NCBI GenBank assembly: GCA_025774425.1
Contig: JALGWA010000123.1
Span: 1 to 5,476 of the forward strand
Source of the DNA: a bacterium
Lineage (GTDB): Bacteria; Arandabacterota; Arandabacteria; Arandabacterales; JALGWA01
DNA: 5,476 nt
Direction: 5' to 3'
Made by a program: the position numbers and the translations under genes. The notes under the pieces are model-generated. The model was given only the letters and a program-made list of their open reading frames with translations, had not been told where the DNA came from and made no database searches. Each line of letters begins with the position of its first letter. Within the stretch, counting starts at the first letter, position 1. Positions 1 through 4,901 of the stretch are shown piece by piece.

Positions 1-1
1 G

Positions 2-322
2 AACTGCATCGAGCGCGCTCTCATCATCGGGAAGGGACCCCTCATAACCAAGGATGAAATCGTCCCGCCTGCGAGCGCGTCACGCAGGGGCCCCGTCAGC
101 CTCGACCCCGGCGTCAGCTTGAGGGAAATGGAGAAGATGCTGGTCCTCAAGACCCTGGAGTCGGTCGGCTGGAACAGGACTCTGGCCGCGAGCAAGCTGG
201 GGATCACGACGAGGACGCTGAGGAACAAGCTCAAGCTCTACAAGGAGGAAGGAATTTCTCACCCGAAGGAAAAAAGCTCCGCTCCCGAAGCCCCGGAAAG
301 GGAACCGGTCTTGACGCGCTGA
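2..322 (+). CDS. Sigma-54-dependent transcriptional activator (FlrC/FleR/NtrC-type), C-terminal fragment
   Basis: The 5' part lies outside the window; 106 codons and a TGA stop remain. The first ~12 residues (NCIERALIIG...) match the end of the AAA+ sigma-54-interaction domain, where NtrC-family proteins read roughly 'LENxIERAxIL'. After a linker (about residues 20-38) comes a Fis-type DNA-binding domain at ~40-84, with helix-turn-helix core NRTLAASKLGITTRTLRNKL (58-77). The 'GITTRTLRNKL' recognition helix resembles the 'GIS.RTLRYKL' of FlrC/FleR flagellar activators. Family knowledge: such proteins bind enhancer sites, hydrolyse ATP and remodel RpoN holoenzyme at -24/-12 promoters. A hydrophilic tail of about 22 residues follows the HTH, longer than usual. 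The gene sits 113 bp upstream of flgB, with a sigma-54 promoter between them, so a role as activator of this operon is a strong inference. No receiver domain is visible, so phosphorylation control cannot be judged. Symbol withheld because flrC, fleR and flgR are all used for such genes. Confidence 0.9.
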   Translation, partial: NCIERALIIGKGPLITKDEIVPPASASRRGPVSLDPGVSLREMEKMLVLKTLESVGWNRTLAASKLGITTRTLRNKLKLYKEEGISHPKEKSSAPEAPEREPVLTR

Positions 323-335
323 GGCCGTAACCCAA

Positions 336-363
336 GCGGCGGCTCGCGATTAGGAGCCGCCGC
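336..363 (+). terminator. Perfect 10-bp inverted repeat after the activator gene; possible terminator or enhancer site
   Basis: GCGGCGGCTC (336-345) pairs perfectly with GAGCCGCCGC (354-363) around an 8-nt loop. It begins 13 nt after the activator stop codon, a normal terminator position. No T-run follows (the next bases are CGGTTCGGGG), so a canonical intrinsic terminator is not supported; hairpin-only terminators are proposed in GC-rich genomes. The centre lies about 56 bp upstream of the expected sigma-54 start site, so the dyad could instead be a DNA site for a dimeric activator. The sequence does not decide between these. Confidence 0.45.
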
Positions 364-379
364 CGGTTCGGGGCGACTC

Positions 380-394
380 TGGCTCGGAAATTGC
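380..394 (+). promoter_or_regulatory. Sigma-54 (RpoN) -24/-12 promoter for the flgB operon
   Basis: TGGCTCGGAAATTGC fits the RpoN consensus TGGCAC-N5-TTGC with one mismatch (T for A at the fifth base). The invariant GG (381-382) and GC (393-394) are at the required spacing of 10 intervening bases. The predicted start is near 405-406, giving a leader of about 30 nt before the flgB ATG at 436. The site lies between a sigma-54 activator gene and the first rod gene, the expected arrangement for RpoN-controlled flagellar operons. No second copy was noticed in the shorter gaps downstream, so this is probably the main promoter for the whole gene run. Confidence 0.87.
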
Positions 395-423
395 GTTACG
401 GGGAACTTGCCGGTTGGTATGTG

Positions 424-430
424 CAGGAGG
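424..430 (+). promoter_or_regulatory. Shine-Dalgarno of flgB (fixes the ATG at 436)
   Basis: CAGGAGG ends 5 nt before the ATG at 436. An in-frame TTG at 391 would extend the protein, but it lies inside the -12 promoter element. An in-frame GTG at 421 has no Shine-Dalgarno upstream. ATG 436 is therefore the preferred start. Confidence 0.85.
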
Positions 431-435
431 CGAAT

Positions 436-834
436 ATGGAAAAAGCGGGAATCATAACCGACGCCGCGGCCAAGAGGCTCGAGCGGATGCTCGATGTCAG
501 CGCGGCGCGTCAGAGAGTCGCCGCGACCAATCTCAGCAACTCCTCGACCGACGGGTACGAGCCCAAGAAGATCGAGTTCTCGGACGAGCTCGCGCATGCG
601 TCGGGCAGGGTGAACCTGCAGAGGACGCATGCCGGGCATCTGTCTTCATCGCAGGCGGCCGTCGACCGCGGCTACGTCGAGGTCGTCGACGAGGACGCCT
701 TGGAGAACTACGACACGCAGCTCGAGCGGACGATCGCCGAGCTCGCGGACGCCGAGCTCGCCTACACGACGGCGGCGAAGTTGATGTCCAAGCGGCACGA
801 GGCCTTGAAGATCGCCATATCGGGGCGGTTCTAA
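436..834 (+). CDS. flgB: Flagellar proximal rod protein FlgB
   Basis: A 132-residue protein, within the usual 110-140 range for FlgB, a proximal rod subunit exported by the flagellar type III system and built on the FliE/MS-ring base. The N-terminal rod motif is at ~30-50: ATNLSNSSTDGYEPKKIEF corresponds to the family's 'A.NxAN..TPGYk...v.F'. The Pro of TPGY is replaced by Asp (TDGY), and 'NIAN' by 'NLSN'. LQRTHAGHL (61-69) matches the conserved 'TH..H' segment. The C-terminal helix (~92-128, with AELAYTTAAKLMSKRHEALK) resembles the family's terminal coiled segment. There is no signal peptide, as expected for a type III export substrate. It is the first gene after the sigma-54 promoter and lies 15 nt before flgC, in the same frame. 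The motif plus the neighbouring flgC make the call secure. Confidence 0.95.
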   Translation: MEKAGIITDAAAKRLERMLDVSAARQRVAATNLSNSSTDGYEPKKIEFSDELAHASGRVNLQRTHAGHLSSSQAAVDRGYVEVVDEDALENYDTQLERTIAELADAELAYTTAAKLMSKRHEALKIAISGRF

Positions 835-849
835 CGGGGAGGTAGAGAG

Positions 850-1350
850 ATGGCGGAATCGCTGTTCGATGTGATGAGAGTGATAGGAGGCGGACTGACC
901 GCCCAGCGGAAGCGCATGGAGGCCATCTCCTCGAACATCGCCAACGCCGAGACCACGCGCACCCAGGACGGCGGGCCGTACCGCAGGAAGTCGGTTCTCA
1001 TCAGGGAGGTTTCCGTCGAGAAAGAGGTGCCTTCCAGGAGTTTCCGCACTTCGCTCCGGCTGGCGACGACCTCGCCCGCGCACATGAGCGGCGTCGAGGC
1101 GGCCGGGGGCACGACGACCGCGGAGAAGCCGGCCATCGAGGTCGAGGTGCTCGAGGACACGTCGGGCAATGCGAGGATCGTCTATGACCCCCATCACCCC
1201 GACGCGGATCACAATGGCTACGTCGCGTATCCGGACATCAACCCCGTCGAGGAGATGGTGGACATGATGACGGCGTCGAGGGCGTACGAGGCCAACATCG
1301 CGGCGATGACCGCGTTCAGGAACATGATCAAGAAAGCGCTGGAGATGTAG
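850..1350 (+). CDS. flgC: Flagellar proximal rod protein FlgC
   Basis: A 166-residue proximal rod subunit, partner of FlgB in the rod. The N-terminus has the rod/hook motif (AISSNIANAETTRTQDGGPYRRK, ~25-47), matching the family's 'SNLANA.T....G.PYr.k'. The C-terminal half carries the diagnostic block: a YDPHHPDADHNGYV stretch (112-125), then PDINPVEEMVDMM (128-140) and TASRAYEANIAAM (141-153), which matches 'MITASRAYEAN'. FlgC is commonly 134-150 residues. The excess lies between about 56 and 98, a Ser/Thr/Ala-rich stretch with no clear counterpart in the enterobacterial protein. ATG 850 is set by GGGGAGG (836-842), 7 nt upstream. The stop is 14 nt before fliE. Translation probably follows directly from flgB on one mRNA. 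Confidence 0.96.
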   Translation: MAESLFDVMRVIGGGLTAQRKRMEAISSNIANAETTRTQDGGPYRRKSVLIREVSVEKEVPSRSFRTSLRLATTSPAHMSGVEAAGGTTTAEKPAIEVEVLEDTSGNARIVYDPHHPDADHNGYVAYPDINPVEEMVDMMTASRAYEANIAAMTAFRNMIKKALEM

Positions 1351-1364
1351 CGAGGAGGAGGCAG

Positions 1365-1679
1365 ATGAGCGGGATGAACGTGGGTCGCATCGACCCGGCG
1401 ACGCGGATATTCAAGCTCCCCCGGGAGCTGCCGGAGCCCGGTCCTGCGGAGCGCAGCGGCGCCTCGTTCGGCGGCATGATAAAGGGCGTCATCGAGGAGG
1501 CGATACGGGCCGACCGCGCCGCGACGACCGCGATGGAGGAGTTCGCGGCGGGCAACATGCAGGACGTGCACAATGTCGTCATTGCGGCCAACAAGGCCAA
1601 TCTCGCGCTGGGGCTTCTCGTGGAGATAAGGAACGGACTCATCAGGGCCTACAGCGAACTATCGAAGATCTCGATGTAA
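1365..1679 (+). CDS. fliE: Flagellar hook-basal body protein FliE
   Basis: A 104-residue protein of typical FliE length. FliE connects the FliF MS ring to the FlgB rod base and is the earliest exported rod component. The N-terminal ~33 residues are Pro/Glu-rich and variable, as usual. From FGGMIKGVIEEAI (35-47) the family pattern begins. Then come GNMQDVHNVVIAANKANLAL (63-82), matching 'G...d.H.v.iA..KA.lal', and LLVEIRNGLIRAYSELSKIS (84-103), matching the terminal 'VRnKvveAYqEImrM'. The C-terminal EIMRM core has diverged to ELSKI. GAGGAGGAGG (1352-1361) precedes the ATG at 1365; a second ATG at 1374 is less well placed. A 32-nt gap to fliF follows. Confidence 0.95.
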   Translation: MSGMNVGRIDPATRIFKLPRELPEPGPAERSGASFGGMIKGVIEEAIRADRAATTAMEEFAAGNMQDVHNVVIAANKANLALGLLVEIRNGLIRAYSELSKISM

Positions 1680-1680
1680 G

Positions 1681-1695
1681 CGGCCGCTAGGGCCG
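1681..1695 (+). repeat. Small inverted repeat in the fliE-fliF gap
   Basis: CGGCC (1681-1685) and GGCCG (1691-1695) could form a 5-bp stem with a 5-nt loop just after the fliE stop and before the fliF Shine-Dalgarno (1702-1707). It also overlaps the 8-bp palindrome GCGGCCGC (1680-1687). It is short, and in GC-rich DNA could be chance. It is the only structure in the largest gap inside the operon. Confidence 0.25.
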
Positions 1696-1711
1696 TGACG
1701 CAGGAGGCGAC

Positions 1712-3232
1712 ATGGCGGAAACGACAGGAAACTCGAGGCTCGGCAACATGTGGGCCAACCTGACCCCTGGACAGCGCGTGATGGTCGTCGGCACGCTGGC
1801 TGCGGTCGTCGTCGTCATCATAGTCGGCGGCATCATTGCTTCGAGGGTCGGCTACTCGACCCTGTACTCCGGCCTGACCCCGGGGGAAGCCGGCGTCATA
1901 GTGCAGGAGCTCGACGCGAGGAAGATCCCCTACCGGGTCGCCGGGGGCGGCAGCAGCATACTCGTACCGACGCGGCAGGTGTATACGACGAGGATCGCGC
2001 TCGCAAGCGAGGGCTTTCCGAGGAGCGGTACGGTCGGGTTCGAGATATTCGACGGAAACCTCTTCGGCATGACCGACTTCCTGCAGAAGGTCAACTATCG
2101 CCGGGCGCTGGAGGGGGAACTCGCCAAGACGATCAGCCAGATGGAGGAGGTCGACGGCGTCAGGGTGCACATAGTCATACCGGAACGGACGCTCTTCAAG
2201 GAGGACGAGCAGCCCGCGACGGCGTCGGTCGTCATCAAGTCGAACCCGGCCAGGGGCCTCAGCCGCAGACAGGTCGACGGCATATCTTATCTCGTCGCGA
2301 GCAGCGTCGAGGGGCTCGAGCCCGCGCGGGTGACCATACTCGACTCGCGCGGCACGCTGATGTCGCGCGGCTTCCCGGAGGACGAGAACGAGCCCGGCAA
2401 CCGGCTCGACCTGACGCGGTCCGTCGAGACCTACCTGCAGAACAAGGCGCAGACCCTTCTCGACGAAGTGCTCGGGCCCGGCAAGTCCGTGGTCCGCGTA
2501 TCGGCCGCGCTCAACTTCCGGCGCATCGAGAGCAGCGTCGAGCGCTACGACCCGGAATCGGCCGTCGTCCGCAGCGAGGAGAGGGTGGAGACGACCAAGG
2601 GCGAAACCGGCGACAAGAGCGAGACGTCCGTGACCAACTACGAGATGGGCCGGACGGTGGAGAGCATCACCAGTGAGACGGGCAACATCGAGAAGCTTTC
2701 CGTCGCCGTGATGGTCGACGGGAAGTACGAGGAGGTCACCGACGAGTACGGAGAGGTGACGAAGAAGTTCGTCCCGAGGACCGACGCGGAGCTCGCCATG
2801 CTCGCCGGCGTCGTCCGGCGGGCCGTCGGCGTCGACGACACGCGCGGCGATCACTTCGAGATAGCGAGCACGGCCTTCGACCGCACCTATCTCGAGGAGC
2901 AGGAGCGGAGCATGGACAAGTTCATGAAGATGCAGCTGTACATGTCGCTCGCCAGGAAGGGACTCTATGCGGCCGGCATATTCCTCGCGCTCTTCATGAT
3001 GATAAGGCTCGTCAAGAAGGTCGCGAAGGCCCTCGAGGAAGCCGCGAAGCAACTCCCCGCGGCGCCGCAGGCCAGGGTGCAGCGGCAGGCGCCGGTCGAG
3101 CAGGCGCGGGGCTCGGCGCAGGCCGGCGGCCAGGCGGCGGCTCCGCAGGTGGACGCCGGTCTGACCTATGCGGTCGAGAATCCCAAGGCCGCGGCGACGC
3201 TCATCAAGACCATGATCGAGGAGGGGGAATAA
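1712..3232 (+). CDS. fliF: Flagellar MS-ring protein FliF
   Basis: A 506-residue integral inner-membrane protein that forms the MS ring, on which the rotor switch (via FliG) and the export apparatus assemble. A first transmembrane helix is at ~23-44 (VMVVGTLAAVVVVIIVGGII). The YscJ/FliF ring-building region at ~45-220 has hallmarks YSTLYSGLTPGEAGVIVQEL (48-67), IPYRV (72-76), FLQKVNYRRALEGELAKTI (123-141), VDGVRVHIVIPE (147-158) and the A-SVVIK strand (171-176). The FliF-specific periplasmic domain spans ~235-400 and includes the charged 'YEMGRTVES' segment (310-318). A second transmembrane helix is at ~416-432 (KGLYAAGIFLALFMMIRLV). A cytoplasmic Ala/Gln/Pro-rich linker (~444-480) leads to the FliG-binding tail ENPKAAATLIKTMIEEGE (489-506). 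Many FliF proteins are 530-570 residues, so this one is slightly short. The tail lacks the Trp common in the family ('lir.Wl'). AGGAGG at 1702-1707 sets the ATG. The gene ends 3 nt before fliG. Confidence 0.98.
   Translation: MAETTGNSRLGNMWANLTPGQRVMVVGTLAAVVVVIIVGGIIASRVGYSTLYSGLTPGEAGVIVQELDARKIPYRVAGGGSSILVPTRQVYTTRIALASEGFPRSGTVGFEIFDGNLFGMTDFLQKVNYRRALEGELAKTISQMEEVDGVRVHIVIPERTLFKEDEQPATASVVIKSNPARGLSRRQVDGISYLVASSVEGLEPARVTILDSRGTLMSRGFPEDENEPGNRLDLTRSVETYLQNKAQTLLDEVLGPGKSVVRVSAALNFRRIESSVERYDPESAVVRSEERVETTKGETGDKSETSVTNYEMGRTVESITSETGNIEKLSVAVMVDGKYEEVTDEYGEVTKKFVPRTDAELAMLAGVVRRAVGVDDTRGDHFEIASTAFDRTYLEEQERSMDKFMKMQLYMSLARKGLYAAGIFLALFMMIRLVKKVAKALEEAAKQLPAAPQARVQRQAPVEQARGSAQAGGQAAAPQVDAGLTYAVENPKAAATLIKTMIEEGE
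3219..3227 (+). promoter_or_regulatory. Shine-Dalgarno of fliG inside the end of fliF (supports the TTG start)
   Basis: AGGAGGGGG is formed by the last Glu-Glu-Gly-Glu codons of fliF and ends 8 nt before the TTG at 3236. No in-frame ATG or GTG lies nearer than GTG 3327, which would remove 30 conserved N-terminal residues. TTG is therefore the likely start, and ribosomes ending at the fliF TAA (3230) would be poised over it. Confidence 0.75.
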
Positions 3233-3235
3233 CCC

Positions 3236-4270
3236 TTGGCGGAGTCGACCGGGCTTAAGGAACTGGACAACGTCAAGAAGGCGGCGATCTTCCTGCTGGC
3301 GCTCGGCAAGGAGGCCTCGGCCGAGGTGATCAAGAACCTCGAAGAGCACCAGATCGAGGCGATCGCGACGGAGATAGCGACCCTCGGCAACATACCCGGC
3401 GAGGTGAGACAGAGGGTTCTCAAGGAGATGGCCGCGACCCTGCATTCGGTGCAGGTCGGTGCGGCCGGGGGCGTGACCAAAGCCGAGGAAATCCTCGAGG
3501 CCGCTCTCGGCAAGTCCAAGGCGTCGGAAATCGTCGGCAGGGTCAAGATGAGGAAGGCGAGCGGGGCGCTGAGGAAGATCGAGGAGATGGACTCCGGGGC
3601 GGTGATCGAGTTCCTCAAGGGGGAGCACCCCCAGACCATCGCTCTCATCATCGCGCATCTCGATCCCCAGACCGCCGCGAACATGCTCGCCGGACTCGAG
3701 GAGGACCAGCGGGTCGAAGTCGCCCGGAGGATCGCGATGATGAGTTCGATCTCCCCGGATGCGGCGAAGGAGATCGAGGAGATCCTCGCTTCCCAGCTGG
3801 AAGGCGTCGGCAAGAGCGGAGAGAAGTCCGTCGCCGCCGCCGGGGGCATCAAGATCCTCGCCGATATTCTCAATGTCGCCGACCGCTCGACGGAGAAGGA
3901 GATACTCGGAGCGATCCAGGATGAGAACCCGGAGGTCGCCAACCAGGTCAAGCAATTGCTCTTCGTCTTCGACGACATCCTCAAACTCGACGACAGGGCG
4001 GTGCAGCGCATACTCCGCGAGGTCGATACCAACGACCTCGCGCTGGCGCTCAAGGCTTCCGACGACGACATCAAGAAGAAGATCCTCGACAACGTCTCGG
4101 AGCGCGCCGCTGAGATGATCCAGGAGGAGATCGAGTACATGGGTCCGAAGAGGCTGAGCGAGGTCGAGGCGGCCCAGCTCAGGATCATAGAGGTCATCCG
4201 TAATCTCGAAGAGGCCGGAGAGATAATCATTCCGGGCAGGGGAGGAGGCGCCGGTGACGCTGTTGTCTAG
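3236..4270 (+). CDS. fliG: Flagellar motor switch protein FliG
   Basis: A 344-residue cytoplasmic rotor protein (usual length 330-345) that binds the FliF tail, FliM and the stator. The N-terminal FliF-binding domain has KKAAIFLLALGKEASAEVIK (14-33). The middle domain carries the EHPQ motif (130-133) in GEHPQTIALIIAHLDPQTAA, the FliM-contact region. A Gly-Gly hinge at 203-204 is followed by ILADILN. The C-terminal torque domain starts near LFVFDDI (242-248, family 'MFxF'). By alignment with the Salmonella/E. coli torque helix, the charged positions Lys264, Arg281, Asp288, Asp289 and Arg297 correspond to K273, R290, E297, E298 and R306. Charges are kept, with both Asp changed to Glu. The start is TTG at 3236. 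fliG lies in the same reading frame as fliF and its end overlaps fliH by 17 nt, so coupled translation is likely. Confidence 0.98.
   Translation: MAESTGLKELDNVKKAAIFLLALGKEASAEVIKNLEEHQIEAIATEIATLGNIPGEVRQRVLKEMAATLHSVQVGAAGGVTKAEEILEAALGKSKASEIVGRVKMRKASGALRKIEEMDSGAVIEFLKGEHPQTIALIIAHLDPQTAANMLAGLEEDQRVEVARRIAMMSSISPDAAKEIEEILASQLEGVGKSGEKSVAAAGGIKILADILNVADRSTEKEILGAIQDENPEVANQVKQLLFVFDDILKLDDRAVQRILREVDTNDLALALKASDDDIKKKILDNVSERAAEMIQEEIEYMGPKRLSEVEAAQLRIIEVIRNLEEAGEIIIPGRGGGAGDAVV
4241..4248 (+). promoter_or_regulatory. Shine-Dalgarno of fliH inside fliG (supports the GTG start)
   Basis: GGAGGAGG lies 5 nt before GTG 4254 and encodes part of the Gly-rich FliG tail (GRGGGAG). The alternative in-frame TTG at 4263 would be 14 nt away, so GTG is preferred, giving a 17-nt overlap with fliG. 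Confidence 0.75.
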
Positions 4271-4901
4271 GCTCATACGCAGGGCCGAGATAGGCAGGGA
4301 CACCTATACGGTCATCACCGAGAGGGAGGCGGCCCTCGCGCGCGTCGCCGCCGAGGCCGAGGCGGCCAGGGCCAGGGAGGCGGAGAGGCGGGAGGCGGAG
4401 AGGAAGAAGGCCTATGAGGAAGGCCGCCGGGCGGGATACGAGCAGGCGAAGAGCGAGATCGCCGGGGACGTGATCGAGCAGGTCGAGCGCTTCACTTCGA
4501 TGGTGGACGATCTCGTCGCTCAGAAGAAGAGATTGCTCACCGACTCCGAGGAGGCCGTCGTGAGGCTCAGCTGCCAGATCGCCGCCCGGATCGTCGGTGA
4601 AACGGCCAAGGTGAACGACGAGGTGATCCGCCAGGTCGTCAAGAACGCGCTCGGCCACCTCGCGGACAAGCAGAAGGTGACGATCAGGGCGAATCCCGAG
4701 GACGTCGCCGTGCTGAGGGCTCACAAGCCCGAGTGGGAGGAAGCGGCCGGGGCGGGCTCGGCCGTGGAGATAGTGGAGGACGTGAGGATCAAGCGCGGAG
4801 GATGCCTCGTCGAGGGCGAGTCCGGCGCCGTCGAGGCCGAGCTCGACAGGCAGGTCGAGATGATCGAGAAGGCGCTGCTGGAGGCGGTCCATGCCGGTTG
4901 A
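4254..4901 (+). CDS. fliH: Flagellar assembly protein FliH (export ATPase regulator)
   Basis: A 215-residue soluble protein. FliH forms dimers that bind the N-terminus of FliI, hold back its ATPase and tether it to the export gate and C ring; it is related to the V/F-ATPase peripheral stalk. Residues ~20-56 form a highly charged Ala/Glu/Arg coiled coil with a tandem REAER repeat (41-50). The FliH glycine motif follows as YEEGRRAGYEQA (54-65), one GxxxG step at G57/G61. The C-terminal domain has the expected RLSCQIAARIVGE (104-116). It ends with IVEDVRIKRGGCLVEGESG (173-191), matching the family's 'D..i..GGc.iet..G.vDa', then a terminal helix. The N-terminus has no Trp in its first 20 residues, whereas the Salmonella protein uses N-terminal Trp residues for docking. 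It starts at GTG inside fliG and ends inside fliI, so all three are probably translationally coupled. Confidence 0.93.
   Translation: MTLLSRLIRRAEIGRDTYTVITEREAALARVAAEAEAARAREAERREAERKKAYEEGRRAGYEQAKSEIAGDVIEQVERFTSMVDDLVAQKKRLLTDSEEAVVRLSCQIAARIVGETAKVNDEVIRQVVKNALGHLADKQKVTIRANPEDVAVLRAHKPEWEEAAGAGSAVEIVEDVRIKRGGCLVEGESGAVEAELDRQVEMIEKALLEAVHAG
4375..4403 (+). repeat. Tandem 15-nt repeat in the fliH coiled coil
   Basis: The 14-nt sequence GGGAGGCGGAGAGG occurs at 4375-4388 and again at 4390-4403, a period of 15 nt. It encodes two REAER units (FliH residues 41-50). The period is a multiple of three, so gain or loss of a unit keeps the frame and would change the coiled-coil length by five residues. 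Confidence 0.8.

Noticed and set aside
336..385. Attenuator-like alternative pairing (GAGCC 354-358 with GGCTC 381-385)
   Set aside because: Only a 5-bp alternative stem, involving the -24 promoter element, and no leader peptide or known ligand motif. It would only matter in read-through transcripts and is easily chance in GC-rich DNA.
362..415. Repeated GCCGGTT (362-368 and 409-415) as possible activator sites flanking the promoter
   Set aside because: Seven bases, made of common GC-rich words, with no dyad symmetry; not distinguishable from chance.
391..435. Longer flgB beginning at TTG 391
   Set aside because: The TTG is part of the -12 promoter element and lies upstream of the predicted transcript start, so it could not be translated from this promoter. 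ATG 436 has the Shine-Dalgarno.
414..845. 143-codon + strand open frame in another frame over flgB
   Set aside because: Arg-rich shadow translation; the true flgB frame carries the rod motif and the Shine-Dalgarno.
646..1212. 188-codon - strand open frame over flgB/flgC
   Set aside because: Low-complexity Arg/Gly/Leu translation antisense to two genes with clear family motifs; a GC-rich shadow.
3166..4230. 354-codon - strand open frame over fliG
   Set aside because: Ser/Ile/Ala-rich translation typical of antisense reading of an acidic, GC-biased gene; no domain or Shine-Dalgarno evidence, and fliG is certain.
1649..4303. Very long (884-codon) open frame on the - strand, antisense to fliF and fliG
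   Set aside because: Its codons are exact reverse complements of fliF and fliG codons (both genes share one frame). It stays open merely because TTA, CTA and TCA codons are absent from these GC-rich genes. The translation is a Leu/Asp/Arg-rich string with no recognisable domain, opposite two certain genes.
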